A stretch of 64,000 nt of DNA. Source: Pollutimonas nitritireducens. GTDB lineage: Bacteria > Pseudomonadota > Gammaproteobacteria > Burkholderiales > Burkholderiaceae_B. The first letter of the stretch is position 1. Each line of letters opens with the position of its first letter. Position numbers and translations under genes: made by a program. Positions 1 to 8,693 of this stretch are shown in pieces. Location of the stretch: positions 289,468-353,467 of the forward strand of contig NZ_PDNV01000006.1 in assembly GCF_002849615.1 (NCBI RefSeq), given 5' to 3'. The notes beneath the pieces were generated by a model that was given only the letters and a program-made list of their open reading frames with translations, did no database searches and was not told the DNA's origin.

Positions 1-1
1 T

Positions 2-1210
2 GGCGTGCAGCGCATCGCCTAACGCGCCTTTGAGCCAATTGCGGTCCAGCTTTCCTTCAGATTTCATGTGTCCGATGGTTGGTTCAATCGCACTACGCCG
101 TTTGATCATGGCCTTTAAGCCTTTAGTCATCCCTCGGCGCTGGCCGGAGCGCAGGATTCGAATGTCCGGCACCTCCACGCCGCGATAGCCCTTGTCAACA
201 ATAGCCGTATGAATCGATGCATCGGCCAGGATTGCCGCCTGCTCCAGCGCCTCGGGCAAGGTGTGGCCATCGTAGGGGTTGCCAGGCATGGAGCGCGCGC
301 CCAGCACAAAGCCTTCTTTCAAGGTCGTAGTGATGGACACCTTGACGCCAAACTCGTAAGGCGTGCGGGCTTTGCCCTTGCTGATACATTCAACTTCCGG
401 TGCGTGCAGCGCATACAGCTTGTTCTTGTCTTTGGTGCGTTGCGCCAGAATCCGTTGCGTACGGGCCAACAGGTCCTCCAGTTTGGCGCGCGCGAGGCCA
501 GTCACGGCATCCTTTTGCCGATCGATATCGCGCCAGACGCGCCCCACCCGGGAGCGCAGGGTACGCAAGGCTTTATTCATGCGTTTGAATTGGCGAGCGT
601 GGGCATAACGGCCAACCTGTAGCGCCAGGCGCGGCGCCTCGCGGTTGTAGTTCTGGCGCAGTTGGATACCGCAGTCGCTGGCCGCCTTGACCAGGTGCTC
701 GCGGCTGCGCTCAAGCAAGCGGGAATCGGTCGGATGCGCCACCGCTTTGGGCATGACAGTAGTGTCCACGATGACGTTTTTTAGGCTGCTCTGACGCAGT
801 GCACCGCTACGCTGACCCGCCGCAATCGTCGCCGCCAAGAGTTCTTCCAGGCCGGCCTCACCCAAGCGTTGACGCCAACGCGTCAGACTTGACGGATCAA
901 TCGGCGCCTCGGTTTGCAGGTACGTCTCTCCGATGAACACCTGCCAATACGGGTTCTCCACCCAGCCCCACACCACATCCTCATTCGACAGATCAAAGGC
1001 GTGTTGCAAGTACAGCAAGCCGGCAATCAAGCGCGGGGAAGTGGCTGGGCGTCCACGCGGGGAGGTAAAGCCCTGGATGCACACCGCCGTGATGCGATCC
1101 CAATCGATCAGGTCGGCCAATTGAATCAAAGGGTGGTTCAGCTTGAGGTGTTCGCGTAGCGGATAACCAAACAACTGGCCGCTTTGCGGCGTTAAAGGCG
1201 TCGGACCCAT
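2..1210 (-). CDS. IS5-family transposase, 3' end cut by window edge
   Basis: DDE transposase of the IS5 family. The frame is open from ATG at 1210 to the window edge (403 codons, no stop seen). It starts MGPTPLTPQSGQLFGYPLRE. DDE-like landmarks are an Asp in IVDTTVMPK, a PGNPYDGHTL block, IVDKGYRGVE and a final Glu in AIEPTIGHMKSEGKL; the last is typical of the C-terminal third of IS5-family enzymes. Only the last few dozen residues should be missing. Short frames on the other strand across this stretch are antisense shadows. The gene is intact as far as it can be seen. Confidence 0.9.
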   Translation of the reverse strand, partial: MGPTPLTPQSGQLFGYPLREHLKLNHPLIQLADLIDWDRITAVCIQGFTSPRGRPATSPRLIAGLLYLQHAFDLSNEDVVWGWVENPYWQVFIGETYLQTEAPIDPSSLTRWRQRLGEAGLEELLAATIAAGQRSGALRQSSLKNVIVDTTVMPKAVAHPTDSRLLERSREHLVKAASDCGIQLRQNYNREAPRLALQVGRYAHARQFKRMNKALRTLRSRVGRVWRDIDRQKDAVTGLARAKLEDLLARTQRILAQRTKDKNKLYALHAPEVECISKGKARTPYEFGVKVSITTTLKEGFVLGARSMPGNPYDGHTLPEALEQAAILADASIHTAIVDKGYRGVEVPDIRILRSGQRRGMTKGLKAMIKRRSAIEPTIGHMKSEGKLDRNWLKGALGDALHA

Positions 1211-1219
1211 AGAAAAACC

Positions 1220-1273
1220 CGGAGATATTTGCAGGAAAACGAGCCTCTATTATCTCAAATCCTGCAAATTCTC
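1220..1273. repeat. Inverted repeat at the right end of the IS5-family element
   Basis: Arms GAGATATTTGCAGG (1220-1233) and CCTGCAAATTCTC (1261-1273) are near-perfect inverted copies just upstream of the transposase start. The outer arm, read inward as GAGAATTTGCAGG, is the likely IS terminal repeat, so the element probably ends near 1273. The left end is outside the window, so no target duplication can be checked. Confidence 0.5.
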
Positions 1274-1796
1274 ATAGCGGAAATTACCCCTAGATCCGCA
1301 TGGATACTGGCTTGAAGTAATTGTTCAGGGCCGACTAAACAAGGTTACGCCGCCTAAAATAATAGCCCACAGAATTGGTTTCGCCCGAGTTTTCACCGTC
1401 TAAATTGGTGACGAGCGGTACACGCAATCGTCGAAAAATAATTCCTTCGTATCGGCTCCCTCAGGCCAAGCCTGGTAGGTCTCCGAACTTTTTCCAAAGG
1501 TCAGACGGAAACTCCGCCGTCTTATCCACTTCTTCGACCTGCAGGACGATTGCCATGCGAACTGACTTCGCAACACCGGCACCGGTAGCGGCTACCCTAT
1601 TCAGCCGAAAACCCATTAAGCGAGCTTGGTCGGATGCAGCGCCTTAAGCACTAGAGGCTGCCCAGATATTGATCCACACAGTGCTCGTGCTTTCCGATTA
1701 GCTTCCAACATTGTCGACGCATCGGGCCGATTGTTGCAGCCTTAACGATGAAATGCCGTGGCTACAGATATAATAAGTCTCGCTTCGGCCATTGAC
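1274..1796. other. Intergenic stretch with a possible gene relic on the minus strand
   Basis: No intact gene. On the minus strand, about 1645 down to 1468 is an open 58-codon stretch with natural-looking protein composition (it contains RLMGFRLNRVAATGAG and ends FGDLPGLA before TGA), but it has no start codon and a stop just upstream. It may be the 3' end of a gene cut off by the IS insertion. I do not recognise the family. Confidence 0.3.
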
Positions 1797-1811
1797 TGGA
1801 CGTTCATTCAT
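1797..1811 (+). promoter_or_regulatory. 15-bp element shared with 16925-16939, candidate operator
   Basis: TGGACGTTCATTCAT lies about 40 bp before the CoA-transferase start. An identical 15-mer occurs at 16925-16939, upstream of a Bug receptor gene. The core is close to the palindrome TGAACGTTCA, the sort of site bound by TetR-type repressors. This is inferred from exact recurrence in two promoter regions only. Confidence 0.4.
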
Positions 1812-1852
1812 AAGTATCATCACAGTTTTAGACCACTGTTGGCGTGAAGCAT

Positions 1853-3040
1853 ATGTCTGGCTCATTATCAGGAATTAAGGTTGTCGATCTAACCTCGGTA
1901 GTCATGGGTCCTTATGCGACCCAAATTTTCGGTGACATGGGGGCGGAGGTCATCAAAGTCGAGAGTCCATATGGCGATATCATGCGTCATATGGGTGCGA
2001 CTGAGCATCCTCTAATGGGGCCGATTCACGTAACCCTAAATCGCAACAAAAGAAGTGTGATGCTGGATCTGCAACAGCCTGCTGCACGCGAAGCGTTGCT
2101 GCGCATCGTACGCAGCGCCGACGTTTTTGTGCATTCGATGCGTGCTGACGCCATCAATCGCCTGGGCCTGGGCTACGAAGCGATAAGCGAAGTACGGCCC
2201 GATATCGTCTACTGCAACGCTTATGGCTACGGCAAGGCGGGCCCATACAGCAATGAGCCAGCGTATGACGACATGATCCAGGGCATGTCCGGTCTGGCTG
2301 CGCTCAATACCGAATTGGCTGGAGAGCCTCGATATACCCCCACTATCATAGGGGACAAAGTCTCGGGTTTGACGATCGCCTATGCCGTCATGGGAGCCCT
2401 GGTTCACCGCGCCCGAACCGGGGAAGGGCAGGAACTCGAAGTGCCGATGTTTGAGTCGCTTGTATCTTTCATAATGGTCGAGCATCTGTGGCAACGTACT
2501 TACGATCCCGAACATGGATCGCTTGGCTATCCGCGCGTCTTGACGCAATTGCGCAAGCCGCACCGTACTACGGATGGGTACATCTGCCTGCTACCGTACA
2601 CAGATCGCAACTGGGTTGACTTCTTCGAACTGGCCGGGCGGCCCGAGCTAGCCACTGATCCACGTTATACAACCGCAACGGCACGCAGTGTCAACTTCGA
2701 TAGCCTTTACAAGGACCTAGGCGGCCTCATTGCGGGGCATTCGACTGAATGGTGGCTTGACCAATGTCGGCCACTGAGCATTCCCGTTGCACGAGTGAAC
2801 AGCCTCGAGGACCTGCTCGACGATCCCCATTTGAATGAGGTTGGAATGTTCTTCAAGGCTGAGCATCCGCATCTTGGCGTCATCACGCAAGTAAAGCCGC
2901 CAGTGAACTTCGGCCGTACCCCGAGCGAGGTGCGCCGCCCAGCTCCCCGGCTTGGCGAGCACAGCCGAGACGTCCTTGTAGAGGCTGGCCTGAGTCAGGA
3001 AGAAGTAAATGGACTCGTGAACTCCGGCGCCACAGTCTGA
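1853..3040 (+). CDS. CaiB/BaiF family class III CoA-transferase
   Basis: Transfers CoA between a thioester donor and a free carboxylic acid; cytosolic. Length is 395 aa, normal for the family. The N-terminus has the family pattern VVDLTSVVMGPYATQ followed by GAEVIKVE. The presumed catalytic Asp is in IIGDKVSG at about residue 168, equivalent to Asp169 of formyl-CoA transferase. ATG at 1853 is chosen because the family start aligns there; an in-frame GTG at 1844 would add three residues, and neither has a strong ribosome binding site. The gene heads a plus-strand catabolic group, with a candidate operator just upstream. The substrate cannot be told from sequence. Confidence 0.88.
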   Translation: MSGSLSGIKVVDLTSVVMGPYATQIFGDMGAEVIKVESPYGDIMRHMGATEHPLMGPIHVTLNRNKRSVMLDLQQPAAREALLRIVRSADVFVHSMRADAINRLGLGYEAISEVRPDIVYCNAYGYGKAGPYSNEPAYDDMIQGMSGLAALNTELAGEPRYTPTIIGDKVSGLTIAYAVMGALVHRARTGEGQELEVPMFESLVSFIMVEHLWQRTYDPEHGSLGYPRVLTQLRKPHRTTDGYICLLPYTDRNWVDFFELAGRPELATDPRYTTATARSVNFDSLYKDLGGLIAGHSTEWWLDQCRPLSIPVARVNSLEDLLDDPHLNEVGMFFKAEHPHLGVITQVKPPVNFGRTPSEVRRPAPRLGEHSRDVLVEAGLSQEEVNGLVNSGATV

Positions 3041-3156
3041 CGCCCCATCCACGCTCATGTGTCGAAAAAACGAGGCACTTGACTGGAAGTAAGGAGACCT
3101 CCAGATGCCCCGACTGCCTGGCGTGCAAACGGCGATTCTACATTTGAAGATCTAAG

Positions 3157-3294
3157 GCGCGGTGTGGCGACGGTTATCGAGCCGCCAGCCGACCCACGAA
3201 TGTTGTGGGGCCTACGCTGGCCAACAAGATAGCACACACGACCTGGGCACTGGTGGCCCATGGGCGTGAGTGTCAGGGGGGATGGAACCGCTAA
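3157..3294 (+). pseudogene. IS110/IS1111-family transposase C-terminal relic
   Basis: A plus-strand frame ending with TAA at 3292-3294 reads RPTNVVGPTLANKIAHTTWA followed by LVAHGRECQ. This matches the conserved C-terminal pattern of IS110/IS1111 transposases (NVV-ALANK-AR--WALLAHGREY). Just upstream, CGDGY resembles the KRGD-YLR segment that normally lies many residues earlier, so an internal deletion seems likely. No start and no catalytic domain remain. Confidence 0.6.
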
Positions 3295-3564
3295 GCCGGT
3301 TTCACCCAATACACATTTATCCACTTTATAGAAAGGAGAGGATGCCGGAAAGGATATGCAAATCGAGTCGAGAAGTGATGGCAAGCGCGGTTGGTGCCGG
3401 CTGGGTCGAGTTGGAACGCTGTATGGGACTGGCACGGAGCCGAGTCCGCGTAGCATACGAGTTCCGACCGCTGCAGGGACCCATAAAGGCCAGCAATGAG
3501 CAGGCGGGATATAAGACTACAACCCGCTTGCCGAGCCACACATCCTAAAAACTCGATTGCTACA
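3295..3564. other. Intergenic, no supported gene
   Basis: There is an AAGGAGAGG followed by ATG at 3343 and a 68-codon frame of arginine-rich, low-quality composition that I do not recognise. I treat it as non-coding. Confidence 0.3.
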
Positions 3565-3578
3565 CGGGAGGCCTCCAT

Positions 3579-4577
3579 ATGCGACACATGAGATTGCTGC
3601 AAAATGTTCTTGAAACGACCCTGGGCCGACCACTGGCAATGGCAGCTGTTGCTGCAACGTTGGCCGCTGCCTCTGCGGTGGCAGGTGCCCAGCCATCGTA
3701 TCCCGATAAGCCGCTGCGCCTGGTCATGGGCTTCGCGGCCGGGGGCTCCGTCGACCCTATGGCCCGTACCATCACGCGGATGCTGGGCGAACGCTTGGGC
3801 CAGACGATAGTGCTCGAGCACAAGCCTGGCGCCGGCGGAACAATCGCGGTGGGTTCGGTAGTCAATGCCCCACCGGACGGTTACACGCTTCTGCTCAGTA
3901 ACCCGGGACCGCTCATCGTTAAGCCCCAGGGCGATCCACTGTCCAAGCTCAGCGCCATAGGCCGGGTGGCCGACATGCCACTCGCCCTAGTGGTTCCAGC
4001 AGGCTCTCCCTTCAAGAATCTGCAGGAAATGGTCGTGTTTGCCAAGGCGAATCCCGGGAAGCTGACGTATGGGTCGGGAGGTTACGGCGCCACGACCCAT
4101 ATCGGCATGGAGATGCTTAAGCACGAGGCGGGGCTGGACATTGTCCATGTGCCCTACAAGGGCCAGGCGGCGGCAACACCGGACTTGATCTCCGGACGAA
4201 TCGACATGCTGCTTGATGGCTGGAACTCGTCGATACCCAACGTGCAGAGCGGAAAACTCCGCTACCTGGGCGTTGCCACGTTGAACCGGTCGGCGATAAA
4301 GCCTGACGTACCGACAATAGCGGAGCAGGGCTTTCCAGGCTTCAACGCTGCCCTATGGTGGGGTATCTGGGCGCCAGCCGGTACACCCTCCGATGTTGTC
4401 GAGAAACTTGGACGTGAGCTTCAGGTCGTCACACAAACCGACGAGCTCAAGAACGTCTACAAACAATTGGGTGTGGATCCCCAGTCCAGCACGCCGGAAC
4501 AGCTCACGGCCTTTGTCCATTCGGAGCAGGTCCGGGTTCAGAACCTCGTCAAGGATGCCAACATCAGGCTTGATTGA
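3579..4577 (+). CDS. Bug-type tripartite tricarboxylate transporter receptor
   Basis: Periplasmic extracytoplasmic solute receptor (Bug/TctC family) that binds small carboxylates. Length is 332 aa. A long signal peptide carries a hydrophobic MAAVAATLAAASAVAGA run and a probable cleavage near residue 37. Mature landmarks are YPDKPLRLVMGFAAGGSVD, KPGAGGTIA, VPYKGQ and DVPTIAEQG, all typical of Bug proteins. GGGAGG sits 9 bp before ATG 3579. No TctA or TctB membrane partners are encoded nearby, so it is an orphan receptor as is common in Bordetella relatives. Its position among CoA-transferase and crotonase genes suggests the same carboxylate is bound and catabolised. Confidence 0.92.
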   Translation: MRHMRLLQNVLETTLGRPLAMAAVAATLAAASAVAGAQPSYPDKPLRLVMGFAAGGSVDPMARTITRMLGERLGQTIVLEHKPGAGGTIAVGSVVNAPPDGYTLLLSNPGPLIVKPQGDPLSKLSAIGRVADMPLALVVPAGSPFKNLQEMVVFAKANPGKLTYGSGGYGATTHIGMEMLKHEAGLDIVHVPYKGQAAATPDLISGRIDMLLDGWNSSIPNVQSGKLRYLGVATLNRSAIKPDVPTIAEQGFPGFNAALWWGIWAPAGTPSDVVEKLGRELQVVTQTDELKNVYKQLGVDPQSSTPEQLTAFVHSEQVRVQNLVKDANIRLD

Positions 4578-4757
4578 ATCGCTCGGTGAGGTCAAGCGAG
4601 GTAATCCCGATGCGATGCCGGAGGCATTTTGCATCGTGGTGAAGGAGCCGGACATGGAACGTCCATTGTTCCATGCCGAGCGGCATGTAGGCCGCGAGAT
4701 TGATGAAGCCTCAGGTCGCAAGGCCGGAGCTCTTAACGATGAATTTTGGAGTGAAAA

Positions 4758-5603
4758 ATGAAACTTCACGATGGAGACGAACCGGACCTCGTCAAGCTGT
4801 CGAGACACGGCTCTGTTCTGACTATCCGCCTTTCCAGCCCTGACACCCGGAACGCCATTTCAATCGAACTTCGCGAGCAACTGGGACGCGCGATCGAGAT
4901 CGCCGAGCGCGATACAACGGTGAGAGCCGTGTTTCTAACTGCAGACGGGCCCACCTTCTGCTCGGGGGGCGATCTTAAGATGCTGACCAAGCAATGCGAT
5001 CCTTGGACGGTCCACAGGCGTTTCCGCAGCCTCAGCCGGTGGCTTGCACCACTGATTAATCTGGACAAGCCGGTCGTTGTAGGCATGCGCGGAGCGGCTG
5101 TAGGTGGCGGCATGGGTTTGGCATTGACCGGCGACATCATCATCGGGGGCGAGAGTGCCAAGCTGGTCGCGGGCTTCTTCCGCGTCGGTGTGATTCCCGA
5201 TGTCGCCGCGATGTACCACCTGCCGCGATTGATCGGCATGGCACGCGCAAAGAACTTCATCTACAGCGGCGGCACCCTGTCGGCGCAGGAGGCCCTGGAA
5301 CTCGGGTTGTTCGCCAAAGTTGTTCCCGACGACGAGGTGGAGGAGGCTGGCCTCGCCGAAGCGATGCGTCTGGCCGAGGGGCCTGCCGAAGTCATGGGCC
5401 TCGCCAAGAAAATGATGGCGCGCAGCTTTGAAACCAGTCTGGCAACTATGTTGGATCTAGAGGGCTATGGTCAGGTTCTTGCCCAATCCAGTCCAGAGTT
5501 CCACGAAGGCATCAGCGCCATACTCGAGCGGCGTATCCCGGAATTCGCCCGTGCATCAGCCAAAGCAGCATTGGGGGGCGACGCCTCTCGAACCGAATCG
5601 TAA
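4758..5603 (+). CDS. Enoyl-CoA hydratase/isomerase (crotonase fold)
   Basis: Crotonase-superfamily enzyme of 281 aa acting on an acyl-CoA. It has the oxyanion-hole segments FCSGGDLKML and GAAVGGGMGLAL. The first hydratase Glu (position 144 of rat mitochondrial hydratase) is Gly here, in GGGMGLAL. The second (Glu164) is Asp, in VIPDVAAMY. The IPD pattern is seen in PaaG-type isomerases, so isomerisation or a variant hydration is more likely than classic hydration. The gene follows the Bug receptor at 180 bp and is 99 bp upstream of the SDR, probably in one transcript. Its start ATG follows GGAGTGAAAA. Confidence 0.88.
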   Translation: MKLHDGDEPDLVKLSRHGSVLTIRLSSPDTRNAISIELREQLGRAIEIAERDTTVRAVFLTADGPTFCSGGDLKMLTKQCDPWTVHRRFRSLSRWLAPLINLDKPVVVGMRGAAVGGGMGLALTGDIIIGGESAKLVAGFFRVGVIPDVAAMYHLPRLIGMARAKNFIYSGGTLSAQEALELGLFAKVVPDDEVEEAGLAEAMRLAEGPAEVMGLAKKMMARSFETSLATMLDLEGYGQVLAQSSPEFHEGISAILERRIPEFARASAKAALGGDASRTES

Positions 5604-5702
5604 TGGATGAATGAGGCGGTTCAGCGACTGCGCAGCCCCGTATATGCTGTGTGGCGGCCAGGACCGTCATGTCCAAATAGCACTCAAGAAAGGATACGAA
5701 GC

Positions 5703-6503
5703 ATGTTTACCAATGACACCCTGAAAGGTCGGAGCGCTCTGGTTACGGGCGGTGGGAGCGGGCTGGGACTAGGCATTGCCACCGCCTATGCACAGCTTGG
5801 AGCGAACGTCATGATTGTCGGCCGCAATGAAGAGCGCCTGGAGTCGGCCATTGAACACCTGAAGAAAAGCGGCGGCTCTGTCGCAAGCATGAAGTGCGAT
5901 GTGCGGAACTACGACGAGGTCAAGGCGGCCGTGGAAGCGACGGTATCCCGTTTCGGGCAGTTAGACATCATGGTCAACAACGCGGCGGGCAACTTCATCT
6001 GCCCTACCTCGGAACTTTCGCCCAATGGTTGGCGCACCGTCATTGATATCGACCTGAACGGTACGTTTTACGGCTGTCATGCGGCGTATCCTCATCTACA
6101 GAAATCCCCCTTCGGCGGTTCCATCATCAGCATCATCACGATGCTCGGCGTGACTGGGTGGCCGCAAGCGGCGCATGCATCGGCGGCAAAAGGGGGAATT
6201 CTCTCGCTTTCCAGGACGCTCGCTGTGGAATGGGGCGCTGACAACATTCGCGTGAACACTATCTCGCCTGGACCGATCGGCGATACCGAAGGAGTGAAGC
6301 GCATGTATATCGATGTTGGCCGCGGCGAAATGGAGGCGCAAAAAACGGCGCTAGGCCGCTTCGGCAAAACGATCGATATCGCCAATGCCGCTGTATTTTT
6401 GGCGTCGGGCCTTGGTGAATATATCACTGGCGAAAACCTGATCGTCGATGGTGGGAGGTGGCTCAAGCAGATCGCCCCCAGCACGCTAGGCGCAAAAGCT
6501 TAA
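5703..6503 (+). CDS. SDR-family oxidoreductase (2,4-dienoyl-CoA reductase-like)
   Basis: NAD(P)-dependent short-chain dehydrogenase of 266 aa. The cofactor motif is TGGGSGLGLG and the stabilising motif is NNAAGNF. The catalytic region is non-classical: the usual YxxxK Tyr is replaced, reading HASAAKGG after SIISIITMLG. This is characteristic of peroxisomal-type 2,4-dienoyl-CoA reductases, which use HxxxxAK instead. ATG 5703 is chosen because AGAAAGGA lies about 9 bp before it and the SDR fold begins there; an upstream in-frame ATG at 5607 would add 32 unrelated residues. The neighbouring crotonase and MaoC genes support a role in unsaturated acyl-CoA processing. Confidence 0.85.
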   Translation: MFTNDTLKGRSALVTGGGSGLGLGIATAYAQLGANVMIVGRNEERLESAIEHLKKSGGSVASMKCDVRNYDEVKAAVEATVSRFGQLDIMVNNAAGNFICPTSELSPNGWRTVIDIDLNGTFYGCHAAYPHLQKSPFGGSIISIITMLGVTGWPQAAHASAAKGGILSLSRTLAVEWGADNIRVNTISPGPIGDTEGVKRMYIDVGRGEMEAQKTALGRFGKTIDIANAAVFLASGLGEYITGENLIVDGGRWLKQIAPSTLGAKA

Positions 6504-6814
6504 AAAATCTTTGAACAAGCCACCGCATCGGAAGTGTCTGTGCGACCCATCGGTCGGCTTGACCAAACCCCATCGAGCCTCAGGCCTTCATCCGTGAGCT
6601 CGCCATGTCACACAACACGTTCGGGCTCTCCGACGAATAATGCATGAGCTGCCCGATCTGTTAGCGCCAGCACTGACGATGGCAGGCTGTTTGAAGTACG
6701 GAACGCTCACAGGGTTCTGGTTGACGTATCGTGTGGCCCCAAGCAATCTGGCTCTCGGAAACAGGACCGAGTAGGGCTCAATTTTTTACGCGACAGACTA
6801 ATTTAATTTGAATG
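6504..6814. other. Intergenic, nothing recognised
   Basis: About 310 bp with no convincing coding frame, no strong hairpin terminator and no repeat. It separates the SDR from the MaoC gene, so the MaoC gene may have its own promoter. Confidence 0.5.
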
Positions 6815-6825
6815 GAGAAACGATT

Positions 6826-7293
6826 TTGACTCAAGAATCCAGGCGCGGCCATTACTTCGAAGATTTCGAGATTGGCCAAGAATTTCTCACACCCGCCCGA
6901 ACAATCACTTCGACGGACATCGTTAACTTCGCCTGTCTGACCGGCGATTTCAATGAGGTCCATACAAATTTCGAATACTGCCGTCAAACCCAATTTGGCG
7001 AACCCATTGCACACGGTCCACTGGTTTATGGGATTATGGGCGGCCTGCAATATGCCAGCGGTATTAATGATGGCACGCTGTTGGCGCTGCTACAGATCGA
7101 TGGCTGGAAGATGCTGGCACCGGTTAAGCATGGCGACACAATCCGTTTGCGGGCTCGCGTTGTAGAGAAGAAGGAATCGAGTAAGCCCGACCGCGGTGTA
7201 ATCAGCTTCGAACGGGAATGCATCAAACAGGACGGGTCGATCGTTCAGCAAATGAAGGCGACCCTGCTGTATCGCCGTAGGCCAACTGCATAA
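6826..7293 (+). CDS. MaoC-like (hotdog) enoyl-CoA dehydratase
   Basis: Single-domain hotdog protein of 155 aa, the R-specific hydratase family. It begins with the typical GHYFEDFEIGQEF. The catalytic-loop region is FACLTGDFNEVHTNFEY, with the Asp and His of the hydratase-2 motif, then GEPIAHGPLVYGIMGGL. The start is probably TTG 6826, with GGAGA 6 bp before it. An ATG at 6812 is out of frame and stops at once, and an in-frame TTG at 6808 lacks a ribosome binding site. It likely hydrates or dehydrates an acyl-CoA from the flanking pathway. Confidence 0.85.
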   Translation: MTQESRRGHYFEDFEIGQEFLTPARTITSTDIVNFACLTGDFNEVHTNFEYCRQTQFGEPIAHGPLVYGIMGGLQYASGINDGTLLALLQIDGWKMLAPVKHGDTIRLRARVVEKKESSKPDRGVISFERECIKQDGSIVQQMKATLLYRRRPTA

Positions 7294-7490
7294 AACACGA
7301 TTGCGCTGTGATGCACTTGAGTGCGACCGCTGAGCGGTAGGCGGTCGGCTTGGTCACGTCGACTTCAAGGAGGACCCGGTCCCTTGTTAATGCAAGGCCA
7401 CCGTATTGCCTTTTAACATGCAAGGGTACAAATCACTCCTGCATAGCAATAAGTCTTTTATTTTTTGCCGTTTTTTACAGAGATCAAGAT

Positions 7491-8609
7491 ATGCGAACCA
7501 AGATTTGCGAAATGCTCGGTATTGAAATTCCGGTCTTTGCGTTCTCCCATTGCCGTGATGTGGTGGTGGCGGCATCCAAGGCCGGCGGTATTGGGGTGTT
7601 CGGCGCAGAAATGTTTACGCCGGAGCAATTCGAACTCGAGTTGAAATGGATCGAAGAGAATATCGATGGGCGGCCGTATGGTATCGATGTGATATTTCCG
7701 ACCACATATCAGGATATGTCTGCCTGGAAGGACGCCTCGCTTGAGGAAGTCATTCCTGCTACACACCGGGATTTCGTCGAGGATCTCTTGAATAAGCATA
7801 GCGTTGCGCACCTACCTGAGGACGAAGAAGAAGATATGGTGCGCGAGCGGCTCAGCAGAGGTCGGGGGACACCTGTGGAAGCGGCATCAATGCTTGAGGT
7901 CGCATTCAAATTTGCTGGGGTGAAACTCCTGGTGAGTGCTGTCGGAGCGCCCCCACGAGAGGCTGTCGAAAGGGCGCATCGTGCTGGAATCAAAGTGGGT
8001 GGGATGGTTGGAGCGGTGGAGCATGCACAGCGCCAGCGCGACGCCGGAGTCGATTTCGTCGTCGCGCAGGGTTATGAGGCGGGAGGCCACACCGGGGAGA
8101 TCGGCACAATGGTGTTGACTCCGTCGGTGGTCCAGGCAATGGGTGATTTCCCGGTTTTGGCGGCCGGGGGGATCGCATCCGGACGTCAGATGGCAGCGGC
8201 CATGGCGATGGGGGCTCAAGGAGTTTGGTGTGGTTCCGTCTGGTTGCCCACCGTTGAAAGCGATTTGTTGCCTGAGGTGAAGGCTAAGCTGCTGGCTGCG
8301 AAATCTCAAGATACGTTGCGCACCCGTGCCTACACGGGTAAGCCCGCACGAGTACTGAAAAGCGGGTGGAGCGATGCCTGGGAAGCTGAAGGTGCTCCGA
8401 AGCCGTTGATGCGTCCATTGCAGCATTTGCTGTCACGGCCGGCGACAAAGCGTATTGAACGGGCTCGGTCCAAAACCTTAATATCCACGCCCGTAGGTCA
8501 AGTGGTGGGGCAGTTTCGGCACGAGCTGACTGTCAAGCAGGTCTATGCAGAGATGATCAGCGAATTTATCGATGCCGTTGAGGGCATGACGAGGTTGCTT
8601 GAATCGTAA
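7491..8609 (+). CDS. Nitronate monooxygenase / 2-nitropropane dioxygenase-like flavoprotein
   Basis: FMN-dependent TIM-barrel protein of 372 aa. It has FAFSHCRDVVVAASKAGGIG near the N-terminus, AQGYEAGGHTGEIGT carrying the conserved His, LAAGGIASGRQMAAA for FMN phosphate binding, and GSVW. Family members oxidise nitronates, but many in acyl-CoA clusters have unknown or enoyl-reductase-like roles, so the product name is a family label. An acidic insert (DEEEDMV near residue 112) precedes the second half. ATG 7491 is chosen because the fold starts at KICEMLGIEIPVFAF; no strong ribosome binding site is seen. It lies about 200 bp after the MaoC gene. Confidence 0.82.
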   Translation: MRTKICEMLGIEIPVFAFSHCRDVVVAASKAGGIGVFGAEMFTPEQFELELKWIEENIDGRPYGIDVIFPTTYQDMSAWKDASLEEVIPATHRDFVEDLLNKHSVAHLPEDEEEDMVRERLSRGRGTPVEAASMLEVAFKFAGVKLLVSAVGAPPREAVERAHRAGIKVGGMVGAVEHAQRQRDAGVDFVVAQGYEAGGHTGEIGTMVLTPSVVQAMGDFPVLAAGGIASGRQMAAAMAMGAQGVWCGSVWLPTVESDLLPEVKAKLLAAKSQDTLRTRAYTGKPARVLKSGWSDAWEAEGAPKPLMRPLQHLLSRPATKRIERARSKTLISTPVGQVVGQFRHELTVKQVYAEMISEFIDAVEGMTRLLES

Positions 8610-8693
8610 TATCAATGCTTTGCGAAGATCTGGTTGAATCCGCAACTGCCCAAGCGCTACAACCATAAAAATCAAAGAAACTGAGGAAACAAT

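Noticed and set aside
5607..5702. Upstream ATG for the SDR gene
   Set aside because: It adds 32 residues not seen in the family, and a better ribosome binding site precedes ATG 5703.
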